DNA of 64,000 bases from Myroides phaeus (GTDB lineage Bacteria; Bacteroidota; Bacteroidia; Flavobacteriales; Flavobacteriaceae): NCBI RefSeq assembly GCF_900099675.1, contig NZ_FNDQ01000001.1:169228-233227 (forward strand), in the 5' to 3' direction. Positions within the stretch are counted from its first letter, which is position 1, and each line of letters starts with the position of its first letter. Shown one piece after another: positions 1 to 8,136 of this stretch. Below the pieces are notes generated by a model. The model was not told the DNA's origin. It worked only from the letters and a program-made list of their open reading frames with translations, and made no database searches. Made by a program: the position numbers and the translations under genes.

Positions 1-1119
1 TCTCACTTGTCTAATGTTTTAGGACGTTCTTTTTCAGAGGTACTTGATATTTATGAAAAATTTGCAATTCCTGAAAACCCAGATCGATTCTTAGATGTTA
101 TTTATTGGTTAGGAAAATTAGCTATTGAAGAGGAAATTGATAACGATAAACGTACAATTACTTTTAGCCCATTGTTGAGAGAAAGATTAGGGCACCATAT
201 TTATGGTGAAATGTGGTCTGATCGTATTAAGAATGTTTTAGAGAAAAAAGGATTATTAGGAAGACCAATTCACATTATTAGTGCTAATATGCACAGTGTG
301 ATGAACTCAATTTTTGCTCCTTCAGTAATGAAAGGACAAGTAGAAGTAGGATCTGAATTAGAGATTTACGAAGAGTTGAGTAAACCTGAAAATAAAGAGT
401 TGAGAAACTTAGTAGGAGAAAGAGCTGAACGCGAAGGAATGACTTTCTTAAGAGATGAGTCTGGAACTAATATCGATGTTCAGATTTTTGATACGGCAAA
501 AATAAACTTGAAAAACACGAATTTTTCAACGGCAAAAATTGAAGGAGAATATCCTGTAATTATTGTAATGGATTATGCTTTTGGAGAGCAAGCTTACGAA
601 ACAATTGATGAGCTTTTAAAACCTTACCAAAAGACTACATTAATCAATGTAGAGTCTGTTTCTATTATGGGAAAAGCAGGTATTTTAGTGGGAGGAAAAG
701 GAGATATTATGATTCCATTTGCTCATATTAATGAAGGAACTGGAGATAACTATCCTTTTGATAATGAATTGACAGTAGATATGTTTAAAAACAACGATAT
801 CCCTGTATTTGGAGGTACAATGGTAACTGTTTTAGGTACTTCACTTCAAAATAAAGACTTATTGAAGTTTTTCCACGATTCTACTTGGGGGGTTATTGGT
901 CTTGAAATGGAAGGAGCACACTACCAAAAAGCGATTCAATCTGCTTCTAAAATTAGAAAAAGTATTAATCCAAATGTAAAAGTTCGTTATGCTTATTATG
1001 CTTCTGATAATCCATTAGAAACAGGAAGTACATTAGCTTCAGGAGGGTTAGGAACAACAGGTGTAAAACCAACATATTTAATTACAATTAAGATTTTAGA
1101 ACAGATTTTTAATTCATAA
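1..1119 (+). CDS. Conserved protein, DUF6909-like, 5' partial
   Basis: The reading frame is open to the first base of the window (Ser-His before the first TTG), so this is the C-terminal part of a longer gene; the TTG at 7 is probably not the start. The visible 370 residues have no signal peptide or membrane segment. I recognise it as resembling the flavobacterial DUF6909 family. The end of the protein, with GLEMEGAHYQKA and a preceding GGTMVTVLGTS stretch, resembles the nucleotide-binding part of the phosphorylase/nucleosidase superfamily, where a Met-Glu pair contacts the ribose; that link is my inference. It ends 8 bp before the chain-length gene and so may be co-transcribed with the polysaccharide cluster, but its own role is unknown. 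Confidence 0.7.
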   Translation, partial: SHLSNVLGRSFSEVLDIYEKFAIPENPDRFLDVIYWLGKLAIEEEIDNDKRTITFSPLLRERLGHHIYGEMWSDRIKNVLEKKGLLGRPIHIISANMHSVMNSIFAPSVMKGQVEVGSELEIYEELSKPENKELRNLVGERAEREGMTFLRDESGTNIDVQIFDTAKINLKNTNFSTAKIEGEYPVIIVMDYAFGEQAYETIDELLKPYQKTTLINVESVSIMGKAGILVGGKGDIMIPFAHINEGTGDNYPFDNELTVDMFKNNDIPVFGGTMVTVLGTSLQNKDLLKFFHDSTWGVIGLEMEGAHYQKAIQSASKIRKSINPNVKVRYAYYASDNPLETGSTLASGGLGTTGVKPTYLITIKILEQIFNS

Positions 1120-1127
1120 ATTTAAAA

Positions 1128-2099
1128 ATGAGTAATCATAAGAACGATAATTTTGACGAGATTGATTTGAATGATCTGTCTACTTTTTTTAACTCTATAG
1201 GGGATTCAATAGGAAAACTATTGTATCATTTAGTTCAGTACTTAAAGAAGAATACACTATTTCTGCTTCTTGCTTTTATTGTAGGTGGTGGTATTGGGTA
1301 TCTATATACATATAAGACTAAAAGTGAAGAAAGTTTAGCATTAGTAAGTAATCTAAACGGAAATGAGAAGTTAATACAGTCAGAAACAGTTGTTGTCTTA
1401 AATTATGGTTCTTATGATTTTATTAAAAATGCAATAAAAGACTATAATAGAGATACGTTGCTTTTAAAGAAAGGTTTAGTACAAGTAGACTTAAAAGGTA
1501 TCGTAAATCTTTCTGATTTGAGAAAAAACGCGTCACTATTGTCAATTTTAAGTTCAAAATCAGATAACATTGAAGAGCTTCTTACTCAAGAAGTGGTAGA
1601 TAGAAATTATCATTATCACGCATTGACAATTGTAGCTATTGAAGGTTTTGAATTTGAAATGTTTTTTAAGGACTTACAAAAAGAAGTTGAGGGCGTTAAT
1701 TTTATAAAAAATCGCAAGCAAATTGCTTTAAAAAACCTTGAATTAAGACAAATAGAGCTTGAAAAGTCTATAGAACAAAGTAACAATCGCTTTTCAAAAG
1801 GGATGAAGGTCGAAGAAGAAACTACTGCTGTAGAAATACTTCTTGGAAAAGATGAGTTAATAAAAGAGTTAGCTAAAGTTGAGCGAAGTATTTTAGAAGG
1901 ACAAGAAACTCTTTTTGACGTTTATAGTTCAAAACAAGAAGTAGATAACAATACATATAATACAGCTTTAAAGCAGAAATCTTCTACTAAAACAGGTATT
2001 GTAAAAGGTGGAGTTTTATTTGTGTTTATTTTTGTAATCGTGAATGGACTTTTTGGGCTATATCGTCGTTATAGTAAACAAGTTAATGAATTGAAATAG
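1128..2099 (+). CDS. Wzz-like polysaccharide chain-length determinant
   Basis: This is an inner-membrane protein of 323 residues with the Wzz/PCP layout: a short cytoplasmic N-terminus, one membrane helix at about 42-60 (FLLLAFIVGGGIGYLY), a long charged periplasmic region with a coiled-coil-like part around 200-265, and a second helix at about 290-312 followed by a short basic tail. Such proteins set the modal length of O-antigen or capsule chains together with Wzy. The sequence is divergent and the call rests on topology and location, directly upstream of rfbC and the flippase/polymerase genes. It follows the previous gene by 8 bp and precedes rfbC by 6 bp, consistent with one transcript. 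Confidence 0.72.
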   Translation: MSNHKNDNFDEIDLNDLSTFFNSIGDSIGKLLYHLVQYLKKNTLFLLLAFIVGGGIGYLYTYKTKSEESLALVSNLNGNEKLIQSETVVVLNYGSYDFIKNAIKDYNRDTLLLKKGLVQVDLKGIVNLSDLRKNASLLSILSSKSDNIEELLTQEVVDRNYHYHALTIVAIEGFEFEMFFKDLQKEVEGVNFIKNRKQIALKNLELRQIELEKSIEQSNNRFSKGMKVEEETTAVEILLGKDELIKELAKVERSILEGQETLFDVYSSKQEVDNNTYNTALKQKSSTKTGIVKGGVLFVFIFVIVNGLFGLYRRYSKQVNELK

Positions 2100-2105
2100 G
2101 TAGAG

Positions 2106-2663
2106 ATGAAAGTTGTTGAAACAGAATTAAAAGGTTGTTTTTTAATTGAACCAGCGGTTTTTAAAGATGAGCGCGGTTATTTTTTTGAGTCTTTTAATCA
2201 AGAGAAATTTAATCAAGCAACTGGTTTATCTGTTCAGTTTGTTCAAGATAATCAGTCTTTTTCTTCAAAGAATGTCTTAAGAGGACTGCATTATCAAAGG
2301 GGAGAGTATCAACAAGCAAAGTTAGTTCACGTAATTCAAGGAACTATTTTGGATGTTGTTGTTGATCTAAGACCCAATTCGTCAACATTTAGACAATCAT
2401 TTAAAACAAAACTGACAAGTGAGAATCACCAACAATTGTTTGTTCCTCGTGGTTTTGCACATGGTTTTGTTGTTTTAAGTGAGACAGCCATTTTTACATA
2501 TAAATGTGATAATTATTATAAGAAAGAAGCCGAAGGAGGAATTATTTATAATGATACAGATTTAGCGATTGATTGGGAAGTACAATCAGAGCGACTTATT
2601 TTGTCTAAAAAAGACATTGAATTACCTACTTTAAAAGAGTCACTATCAATATGCGAATATTAG
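2106..2663 (+). CDS. rfbC: dTDP-4-dehydrorhamnose 3,5-epimerase
   Basis: This epimerase converts dTDP-4-keto-6-deoxyglucose to dTDP-4-keto-rhamnose in dTDP-L-rhamnose synthesis. At 185 residues it has the normal family length. The cupin signature NVLRGLHYQ is at 57-65 with the catalytic His62, VPRGFAHGF is at 113-121, and the catalytic Tyr is near 132 in FTYKCDNYY. The start ATG lies 6 bp after the preceding stop. The 3' end overlaps the start of rfbD by 13 bp, so the two are translationally linked. The partner genes rfbA and rfbB are not in this window and are probably upstream or elsewhere. Confidence 0.95.
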   Translation: MKVVETELKGCFLIEPAVFKDERGYFFESFNQEKFNQATGLSVQFVQDNQSFSSKNVLRGLHYQRGEYQQAKLVHVIQGTILDVVVDLRPNSSTFRQSFKTKLTSENHQQLFVPRGFAHGFVVLSETAIFTYKCDNYYKKEAEGGIIYNDTDLAIDWEVQSERLILSKKDIELPTLKESLSICEY

Positions 2664-3418
2664 TAACAGGATCAAATGGTCAAGTTGGACAAGCTTTAAA
2701 ATCAATTTCAAATGAATATTTTGAGATTGATTTTCTTTTTTATGACTCTTCTATGCTTGATATTACGAGTTTATCTAAGTGTCAGGAGGTTTTCAGTAAA
2801 GTGAAGCCTGATTATTGTATTAATTTAGCAGCTTATACTGCTGTTGATAAGGCAGAAGAAGAAAAAGAAACAGCTTATTTAGTTAATGCAGAAGGAGTAA
2901 AATATTTAGCTCAAGTATGTAAAGAGAACAAGGTTGTACTAATTCAAATTTCAACAGATTTTGTGTTTGATGGAAATAAAAACACACCTTATACAATAGA
3001 AGATAAGCCAAATCCTATAAATGTATATGGAGCCTCTAAATTAAAGGGAGAAGAATATATAAGAACTATGTTGCAACAATATTATATTGTACGTACTTCT
3101 TGGGTTTATTCTGATTTTGGAAATAACTTTAAGAAGACAATGTTGCGTTTAGCAAAAACAAGAAATGAATTAAGTGTAGTAAACGATCAGGTAGGGTGTC
3201 CTACAGATGCAGTTGAATTAAGCCGTTTTTTAATGTATTTAATACAAGATAAAGTAACTTTTGGAGTTTATCATTATAGCGGTATAAAAGTTTGTTCTTG
3301 GTATGATTTTGCCGTTTCTATATTTGAAGAAGCAGGAGTGAAAGTTGAAGTTAGGCCTATTGGATCCGATGAGTTTGCTGCTAAGGCAAAGAGGCCAAAG
3401 TATAGTGTGTTGAAATAG
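2651..3418 (+). CDS. rfbD: dTDP-4-dehydrorhamnose reductase, C-terminally short
   Basis: This NADPH-dependent reductase would make dTDP-L-rhamnose, the last step of the pathway. It is a Rossmann-fold SDR with GSNGQVGQ at 7-14, STDFVFDG at 101-108 and the catalytic YGASK at 126-130. It has 255 residues, while family members usually have about 280-300: the frame stops at RPKYSVLK, just where the family continues with a D-x-S/T-K-I motif and a terminal helix. After the TAG come only the codons K-I-R before another stop, and the flippase begins 8 bp later. The last ~25-30 residues therefore seem lost at the edge of the exchangeable sugar module. It may be functional or impaired; the sequence alone cannot tell. 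Confidence 0.88.
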   Translation: MRILVTGSNGQVGQALKSISNEYFEIDFLFYDSSMLDITSLSKCQEVFSKVKPDYCINLAAYTAVDKAEEEKETAYLVNAEGVKYLAQVCKENKVVLIQISTDFVFDGNKNTPYTIEDKPNPINVYGASKLKGEEYIRTMLQQYYIVRTSWVYSDFGNNFKKTMLRLAKTRNELSVVNDQVGCPTDAVELSRFLMYLIQDKVTFGVYHYSGIKVCSWYDFAVSIFEEAGVKVEVRPIGSDEFAAKAKRPKYSVLK

Positions 3419-3426
3419 AAAATTAG

Positions 3427-4698
3427 ATGATTTTTTTGAATTTATATAAAAAAATATTTGGAAGTGATTTAGGTAAAAATTTAACATCGCTAACATTGAT
3501 TCAAATAGCAAATTATGCTATTCCATTATTGTTAATTCCATATGTAAGTCGAATTGTAGGTCTTGATAATTATGGTAAGTTAGAGTATGCAAGAACTTTT
3601 GTGTTTTACTTCACAATTTTGGTTGACTTTGGATTTAATTACACAGCAACGAGAGATATAGCTGTAGTAAAGAATGATAATAAAGAGTTGAATAAAATAT
3701 TTAGTCAAGTGATCATTTGTAAAGTTTTACTATTATTAATGTCTTCGATTATTTTTTATTATTTAGTGTTTAGTGATCCGTATTTAAGCCAAATGAAAGG
3801 AGTTCTGTTTTCTACATATTTGATTAATTTAGGATTTGTTTTTTTTCCTATTTGGTTTTATCAAGGAATAGAAAAAATAGCATTTATATCAATTTTAAAC
3901 TTTATAATAAAAATTATTGTATTAGCAAGTATAGTACTTTTCTTGAAAGAAAAAAGTGACTATTGGTTGTATAATTTATTTCAGTCTATATCTCAAATAA
4001 TAGCAAGTTTTTTAGCCTTTACTTTAGTATTTACAAAGTATAATATCAAATTTGTAACTGTTTCTTTTCAAGAAGTTTTTACTCGCTATAAAGAAGGATT
4101 TGCAGTTTTTGTATCTACGTTATTAGTTGCAGTTTTTGCTTCATTTTCTTTTATGATAATGAAAGATTATGTGAGTGATGAAGATTTAGGAATTTATTCA
4201 ACAGCATTTAAATTAGTAATTACTATTCAAACACTATTATTAGTGCCTTTCAGTCAAGCTTTTTTTCCGTATATGGCAAAAATAATTAATCAAGACACTA
4301 ATGCCTTTAAACTTAAAATTAAACAAGCAAGTAAGTTTATATTGATATTAAATGTTATTGTTATTTTAATATCAATAATCTTTGCTAAACTAATAATAAG
4401 GATTCTTTTCGGAGAAGACTATTTATCTGCTGTAACTCCATTTAGGATTTTTGCAATTCTTCCTTTGTTTGCTTGTTTGAATAATCTATACTCATATCAA
4501 GGATTATTAAATATGAAAAAAGATAAAATATTTCTATATATTCATTTTTTATTTGCTTTAATAACAATTGGTTGTAGTTATATTATTGTTCCGAAGTTCG
4601 GATTATATGGTACAATTTTCCTTAGAGTATTTCTTGAGGTAGGGTTATTTTTAGTTTCTTATTATAATTATAAAAAACACGTAAAACTTTTAGTATGA
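3427..4698 (+). CDS. Wzx-type oligosaccharide flippase
   Basis: This is a 423-residue polytopic membrane protein with about 12 predicted hydrophobic segments, the size and layout of the Wzx/RfbX family (MOP superfamily). These proteins flip undecaprenyl-diphosphate-linked repeat units across the inner membrane. The N-terminal stretch QIANYAIPLLLIPYVSRIVG is typical for the family. The gene starts 8 bp after the shortened rfbD and overlaps the next glycosyltransferase by 4 bp (ATGA type). Base composition is more AT-rich than in the housekeeping genes around it, as usual for O-antigen modules. The transported substrate cannot be read from the sequence. Confidence 0.9.
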   Translation: MIFLNLYKKIFGSDLGKNLTSLTLIQIANYAIPLLLIPYVSRIVGLDNYGKLEYARTFVFYFTILVDFGFNYTATRDIAVVKNDNKELNKIFSQVIICKVLLLLMSSIIFYYLVFSDPYLSQMKGVLFSTYLINLGFVFFPIWFYQGIEKIAFISILNFIIKIIVLASIVLFLKEKSDYWLYNLFQSISQIIASFLAFTLVFTKYNIKFVTVSFQEVFTRYKEGFAVFVSTLLVAVFASFSFMIMKDYVSDEDLGIYSTAFKLVITIQTLLLVPFSQAFFPYMAKIINQDTNAFKLKIKQASKFILILNVIVILISIIFAKLIIRILFGEDYLSAVTPFRIFAILPLFACLNNLYSYQGLLNMKKDKIFLYIHFLFALITIGCSYIIVPKFGLYGTIFLRVFLEVGLFLVSYYNYKKHVKLLV

Positions 4699-5651
4699 GT
4701 ATTGATTTATCTATAATAATTCCAGTTTTTAATGGAGAAAATTATTTAAATAAATGCATTGAGTCAATTTTTTTACAAGAAAATATTTCAATAGAAATTA
4801 TTATAATTGATGATTTTTCAACGGATGGTACAGTATTGTTACTTAACAATTCTTATGAAGAAAATAGAGTTACTCTTTTATTAAATGATAAAAATAGAGG
4901 ACAAGGGCCCTGTCGAAATGATGGAATAAAAGTAGCTTGTGGTAAGTACATATTATTTATTGATGTTGATGATTATTTAACTGATGAAAATGTACAAGTG
5001 CTTTCTAAAATTGTGAAAAGAATGGATTCTGAAACCTTAGATGTTATAAATTGTCCATATTATGTACATGAGAAACATAAGAAAAAAAAGGGAATACAAG
5101 ACAATAATGTATATTTAAGCGGCAAGGAGTATTTAAATTCAGTTGATGTTTTAGAAGTTGTTGTTTGGAATAAGATTTACAGAAGAGAGTTTCTTATTCA
5201 AAACGAACTTTTTTTTAAAAGTAGAAAATATGAGGATGTTTCTTTTGTAATAGAATCTTATTTAAAAGCTGGAAAAGTTGCAAATGATACATCATTTTTT
5301 TATAATTATATAATTCGAGAAAATTCAACAATGACCGCTCCTCCTAAGGTTCAAAATGTAATAGACGTATTAGGACTTGTTAATGATTTGGAAGTTTTTT
5401 ATATAGATAATAAAAGAATCTTTCAAGTAGAAAAAACTTTTTTCTATAGTTTTATTGGAGCTGCTAGAATAATAAAAGGATATGGCGTAAATAATAAAAA
5501 TATCAATAAAGAAGTATGTAAATTTAGAATGCTACATAGAGAGTATAGACGTTCAATATTTAATTCAAAATCATTAAATTTAATATTAAGAATTTTCTTG
5601 TTTATTTCTCCTTTTTATGCAAATCGAGTCTTGGAAATTTTAAAGAAGTAA
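4695..5651 (+). CDS. Family 2 glycosyltransferase
   Basis: This is a cytoplasmic GT-A fold sugar transferase of 318 residues. The N-terminal LSIIIPVFNGENYLNKCIES and the IIDDFSTDGT segment form the nucleotide-binding half, and FIDVDDYLTDEN holds the DxD metal-binding motif near residue 92. The C-terminal third is variable and has a hydrophobic patch near the end (LILRIFLFISPFYA). It would add one sugar of the lipid-linked repeat unit; donor and linkage are unknown. It overlaps the flippase gene by 4 bp. After its stop a TAATG overlap opens a 12-codon dead-end frame, possibly a relic of a displaced gene. Confidence 0.9.
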   Translation: MSIDLSIIIPVFNGENYLNKCIESIFLQENISIEIIIIDDFSTDGTVLLLNNSYEENRVTLLLNDKNRGQGPCRNDGIKVACGKYILFIDVDDYLTDENVQVLSKIVKRMDSETLDVINCPYYVHEKHKKKKGIQDNNVYLSGKEYLNSVDVLEVVVWNKIYRREFLIQNELFFKSRKYEDVSFVIESYLKAGKVANDTSFFYNYIIRENSTMTAPPKVQNVIDVLGLVNDLEVFYIDNKRIFQVEKTFFYSFIGAARIIKGYGVNNKNINKEVCKFRMLHREYRRSIFNSKSLNLILRIFLFISPFYANRVLEILKK

Positions 5652-5750
5652 TGGGAATTTTAGTTGCCATTTTGTTTTATGTACGATAGATACAAATGAT
5701 ATTTTTTCTTTAGTTGTTATATAATAATAGCTGAAATACGCAAATCATAA

Positions 5751-6920
5751 ATGAAAAAAATAATTCAATTATTAAGAGTTAGAATGAATTTAGCTATTAT
5801 TACTTCAAGATATCCCAAAGGAAATCAGCCTTATAATCATATGTTTGTGCACGTTAGAGCATTGTATTTTGTTTCTAAAGGAATTAATGTAACTGTATTT
5901 GTTCCTTCAAATAAAACATTTAATTATGAATATCAAGGAGTTAATGTTGTTGAAGATGTTTCAAAAAATATTATTCCTTATTTAGATAAATTTGATGTAC
6001 TCTATTTACATTTATTAAATCAATATCCTACAAAATCAGGAGGGTTTAGTATTTATAATGAAATAAGGAAGAAAAAATATCCAACAGCTTTGTATTTTCA
6101 TGGCTCAGATGGGCTTATTTATCCAAAATATTTTTATGATTTCAAATTTACTTTTAAAGGAGTCTTTAAGTATTTATACACAAATACGTGGAAGAGATAT
6201 TTTGTATGGAGATTTTTGAAAAGTATGCAAAGTAGCCAGAGAGATATTGTAATGGCTCCTTCAGTTTGGTTATCAGAGCAATTAGAAAAAATATATAAAC
6301 TAAAGGCGGATAGGATTAAAGTTGTTCCAAATGGCATTGATACCAGTATGTTTAATACAAATGAAGCTTATATGAATAGGTTTAAAATTCTGTGTATTAG
6401 GCCGCTAAATGATAGTTACCCTGTGGATGATTGCATTAGATTAATGACTTATTTACCAGATATTTTTACTTTAGACATTTATGGGCAAGGTTATCTAAAA
6501 GATAAATTAAATAAATTAATTATTGATCTAAGATTAAGTTCTCGTGTTCGAATTATTAATGAATTTATTCCTCGTGAAAAAATGAATAGTGTATTTAGGA
6601 ATTATGGTATTTATAATGCGTTATCAAAATTAGATACGCAAGGGGTAAGTATGTGTGAGGCTTTGGCTGCTAAACTACTTGTTATAAGTACTAATAAGAC
6701 TTGTATTCCTGAGTTTATATCTGATAATCATACAGGATTATTAGATAATGATTTAGAAAGACTCGCAAAAAGAATTTGTGAAGTCTGTGAAGATGAGTTA
6801 TATTTTAATGAAATAATTAGTAATGCTCGTCTTAGTATGGAATCTATAGCAGTTGAAAAGGTTGGAAGTAGAGAGTTAAACCTATTAAAATTAGTGGGAG
6901 GAATAGGGAATGACAATTAA
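5751..6920 (+). CDS. Family 4 glycosyltransferase
   Basis: This is a GT-B fold retaining glycosyltransferase. The N-terminal half includes LAIITSRYPKG and LYFHGSDGL. The C-terminal donor-binding half has KVVPNGIDTSMF and an E-x7-E-like segment around SMCEALAAKLLVIS. The ATG at 5751 gives 389 residues, but the ATG at 5784 (MNLAIITSRYP) begins exactly at the first core strand and could be the true start; no ribosome binding site decides between them. A 99-bp gap separates it from the preceding transferase, one of the larger gaps in the cluster. It overlaps the next membrane protein gene by 11 bp. Sugar specificity is unknown. Confidence 0.88.
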   Translation: MKKIIQLLRVRMNLAIITSRYPKGNQPYNHMFVHVRALYFVSKGINVTVFVPSNKTFNYEYQGVNVVEDVSKNIIPYLDKFDVLYLHLLNQYPTKSGGFSIYNEIRKKKYPTALYFHGSDGLIYPKYFYDFKFTFKGVFKYLYTNTWKRYFVWRFLKSMQSSQRDIVMAPSVWLSEQLEKIYKLKADRIKVVPNGIDTSMFNTNEAYMNRFKILCIRPLNDSYPVDDCIRLMTYLPDIFTLDIYGQGYLKDKLNKLIIDLRLSSRVRIINEFIPREKMNSVFRNYGIYNALSKLDTQGVSMCEALAAKLLVISTNKTCIPEFISDNHTGLLDNDLERLAKRICEVCEDELYFNEIISNARLSMESIAVEKVGSRELNLLKLVGGIGNDN

Positions 6921-8136
6921 AGTAAAAAATATAGATCAGTTGGTTTTTATACTGTTAGTACCTATTTTGCTAACAGATATGTTAAATGGATTTATGTTTG
7001 AAAATAATATTTCTACTTTTTTCTCTATTGGCCAATTCTATAAAATTATTATAATTTGTTTATGTAGCTTGAGAATCATTTCGTATCCCCAATATTTTAG
7101 AGTAATCTTTTGGGCTTTTTGTGTATTAATGGTTCCCTCAATTATCAAAATTATCCAAGGACTTATTTCAATAGATAGGATAGTTTATGATATGATTAAA
7201 ACTATTAAATTTTTAATTCTTCCGATAACTTTTTTTTATTTCAGAATAGTGTTTACAACCACTAATAATAAAGTTCTACCTTATTTTGTTTTTTGGATAA
7301 AAATATCTTTTTTTATTTTAGCTTTTAATCTTATTTCAAAATTAGTAGGATTTGGATATCCAATGTATAGGGTTGAAAATATAGGATCACGTGGCTATTT
7401 TATAGCAGGAAATGAAATATCTGCCTTGCTTTTAGTACTTTCAGGCTTTTTAGGATATTACAGTTTAATTATAAAAAGAAGTTTAAGAGGATTTTTAATA
7501 TATGCGATTGTTAGTTTTTGTTTAGGGTTATTGATTAGTTCTAAAACAGGAATCGCAGGTGTAATATTAGTCTTTTTAATGATTTTTTTAACTTCTGATT
7601 TTTTTTCCATTAAAGAAAAAAAACAGAGGAAAGTCTTGTTTCTGTTTACATCTATTTTCACCATATTAGTATCAATAGCTATTTATTTCATTCAAAAATC
7701 TTCTATAATTGAACGGTATTCTTATTATTGGAAGAAATTAGATGTGTACACATTTATTTTATCAAGTCGTAATACTTATTTCAAAGAAATGTTAGTCATT
7801 TACAATGAAAATTATGATTTAATAGACTGTTTATTTGGAGTAGGAGCTTCAAGATATGAAACTTTAGGAGGAAGATACGTTGAAATAGATTTTCTGGATG
7901 TTTTTTTTATATATGGGATATCAGGAATAGTTTTATTGAGTCTATATGTTGGTTATATGTTGGTTAACCTTGCTAAGATTAGAAATGAAGTGAGCCACCC
8001 TTTTTCAAAATTATCTATGATTATGATTTTTCTATTGCTAATTTTGTCCTGTTTATCAGGACATATATTGAATTCAGGGATTGCAGGAATTTTTATAGGT
8101 TTTGTTTTCTCACTTATGTATGTAGAAGTAAAATGA
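6910..8136 (+). CDS. O-antigen polymerase-like membrane protein (first of two)
   Basis: The protein has 408 residues with about 10-12 hydrophobic segments. The large extracytoplasmic loop late in the protein (around 260-330, with LSSRNTYFKEML and FGVGASRYETLGG) and the later EIDFLDVFFIYGISG segment are typical of Wzy polymerases. Wzy joins lipid-linked repeat units in the periplasm. The segment SSKTGIAGVILVFLMIF is also common in the O-antigen polymerase/ligase superfamily. It overlaps the previous gene by 11 bp and the next one by 4 bp. The neighbour is of the same superfamily; this one lacks the conserved HNQYL motif of ligases and is the better polymerase candidate, though the assignment is not certain. 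Confidence 0.78.
   Translation: MTIKVKNIDQLVFILLVPILLTDMLNGFMFENNISTFFSIGQFYKIIIICLCSLRIISYPQYFRVIFWAFCVLMVPSIIKIIQGLISIDRIVYDMIKTIKFLILPITFFYFRIVFTTTNNKVLPYFVFWIKISFFILAFNLISKLVGFGYPMYRVENIGSRGYFIAGNEISALLLVLSGFLGYYSLIIKRSLRGFLIYAIVSFCLGLLISSKTGIAGVILVFLMIFLTSDFFSIKEKKQRKVLFLFTSIFTILVSIAIYFIQKSSIIERYSYYWKKLDVYTFILSSRNTYFKEMLVIYNENYDLIDCLFGVGASRYETLGGRYVEIDFLDVFFIYGISGIVLLSLYVGYMLVNLAKIRNEVSHPFSKLSMIMIFLLLILSCLSGHILNSGIAGIFIGFVFSLMYVEVK

Noticed and set aside
3239..3511. Minus-strand ORF of 90 codons over the rfbD/flippase junction
   Set aside because: It overlaps two clear plus-strand genes and has no recognisable family feature; AT-rich antisense shadow.
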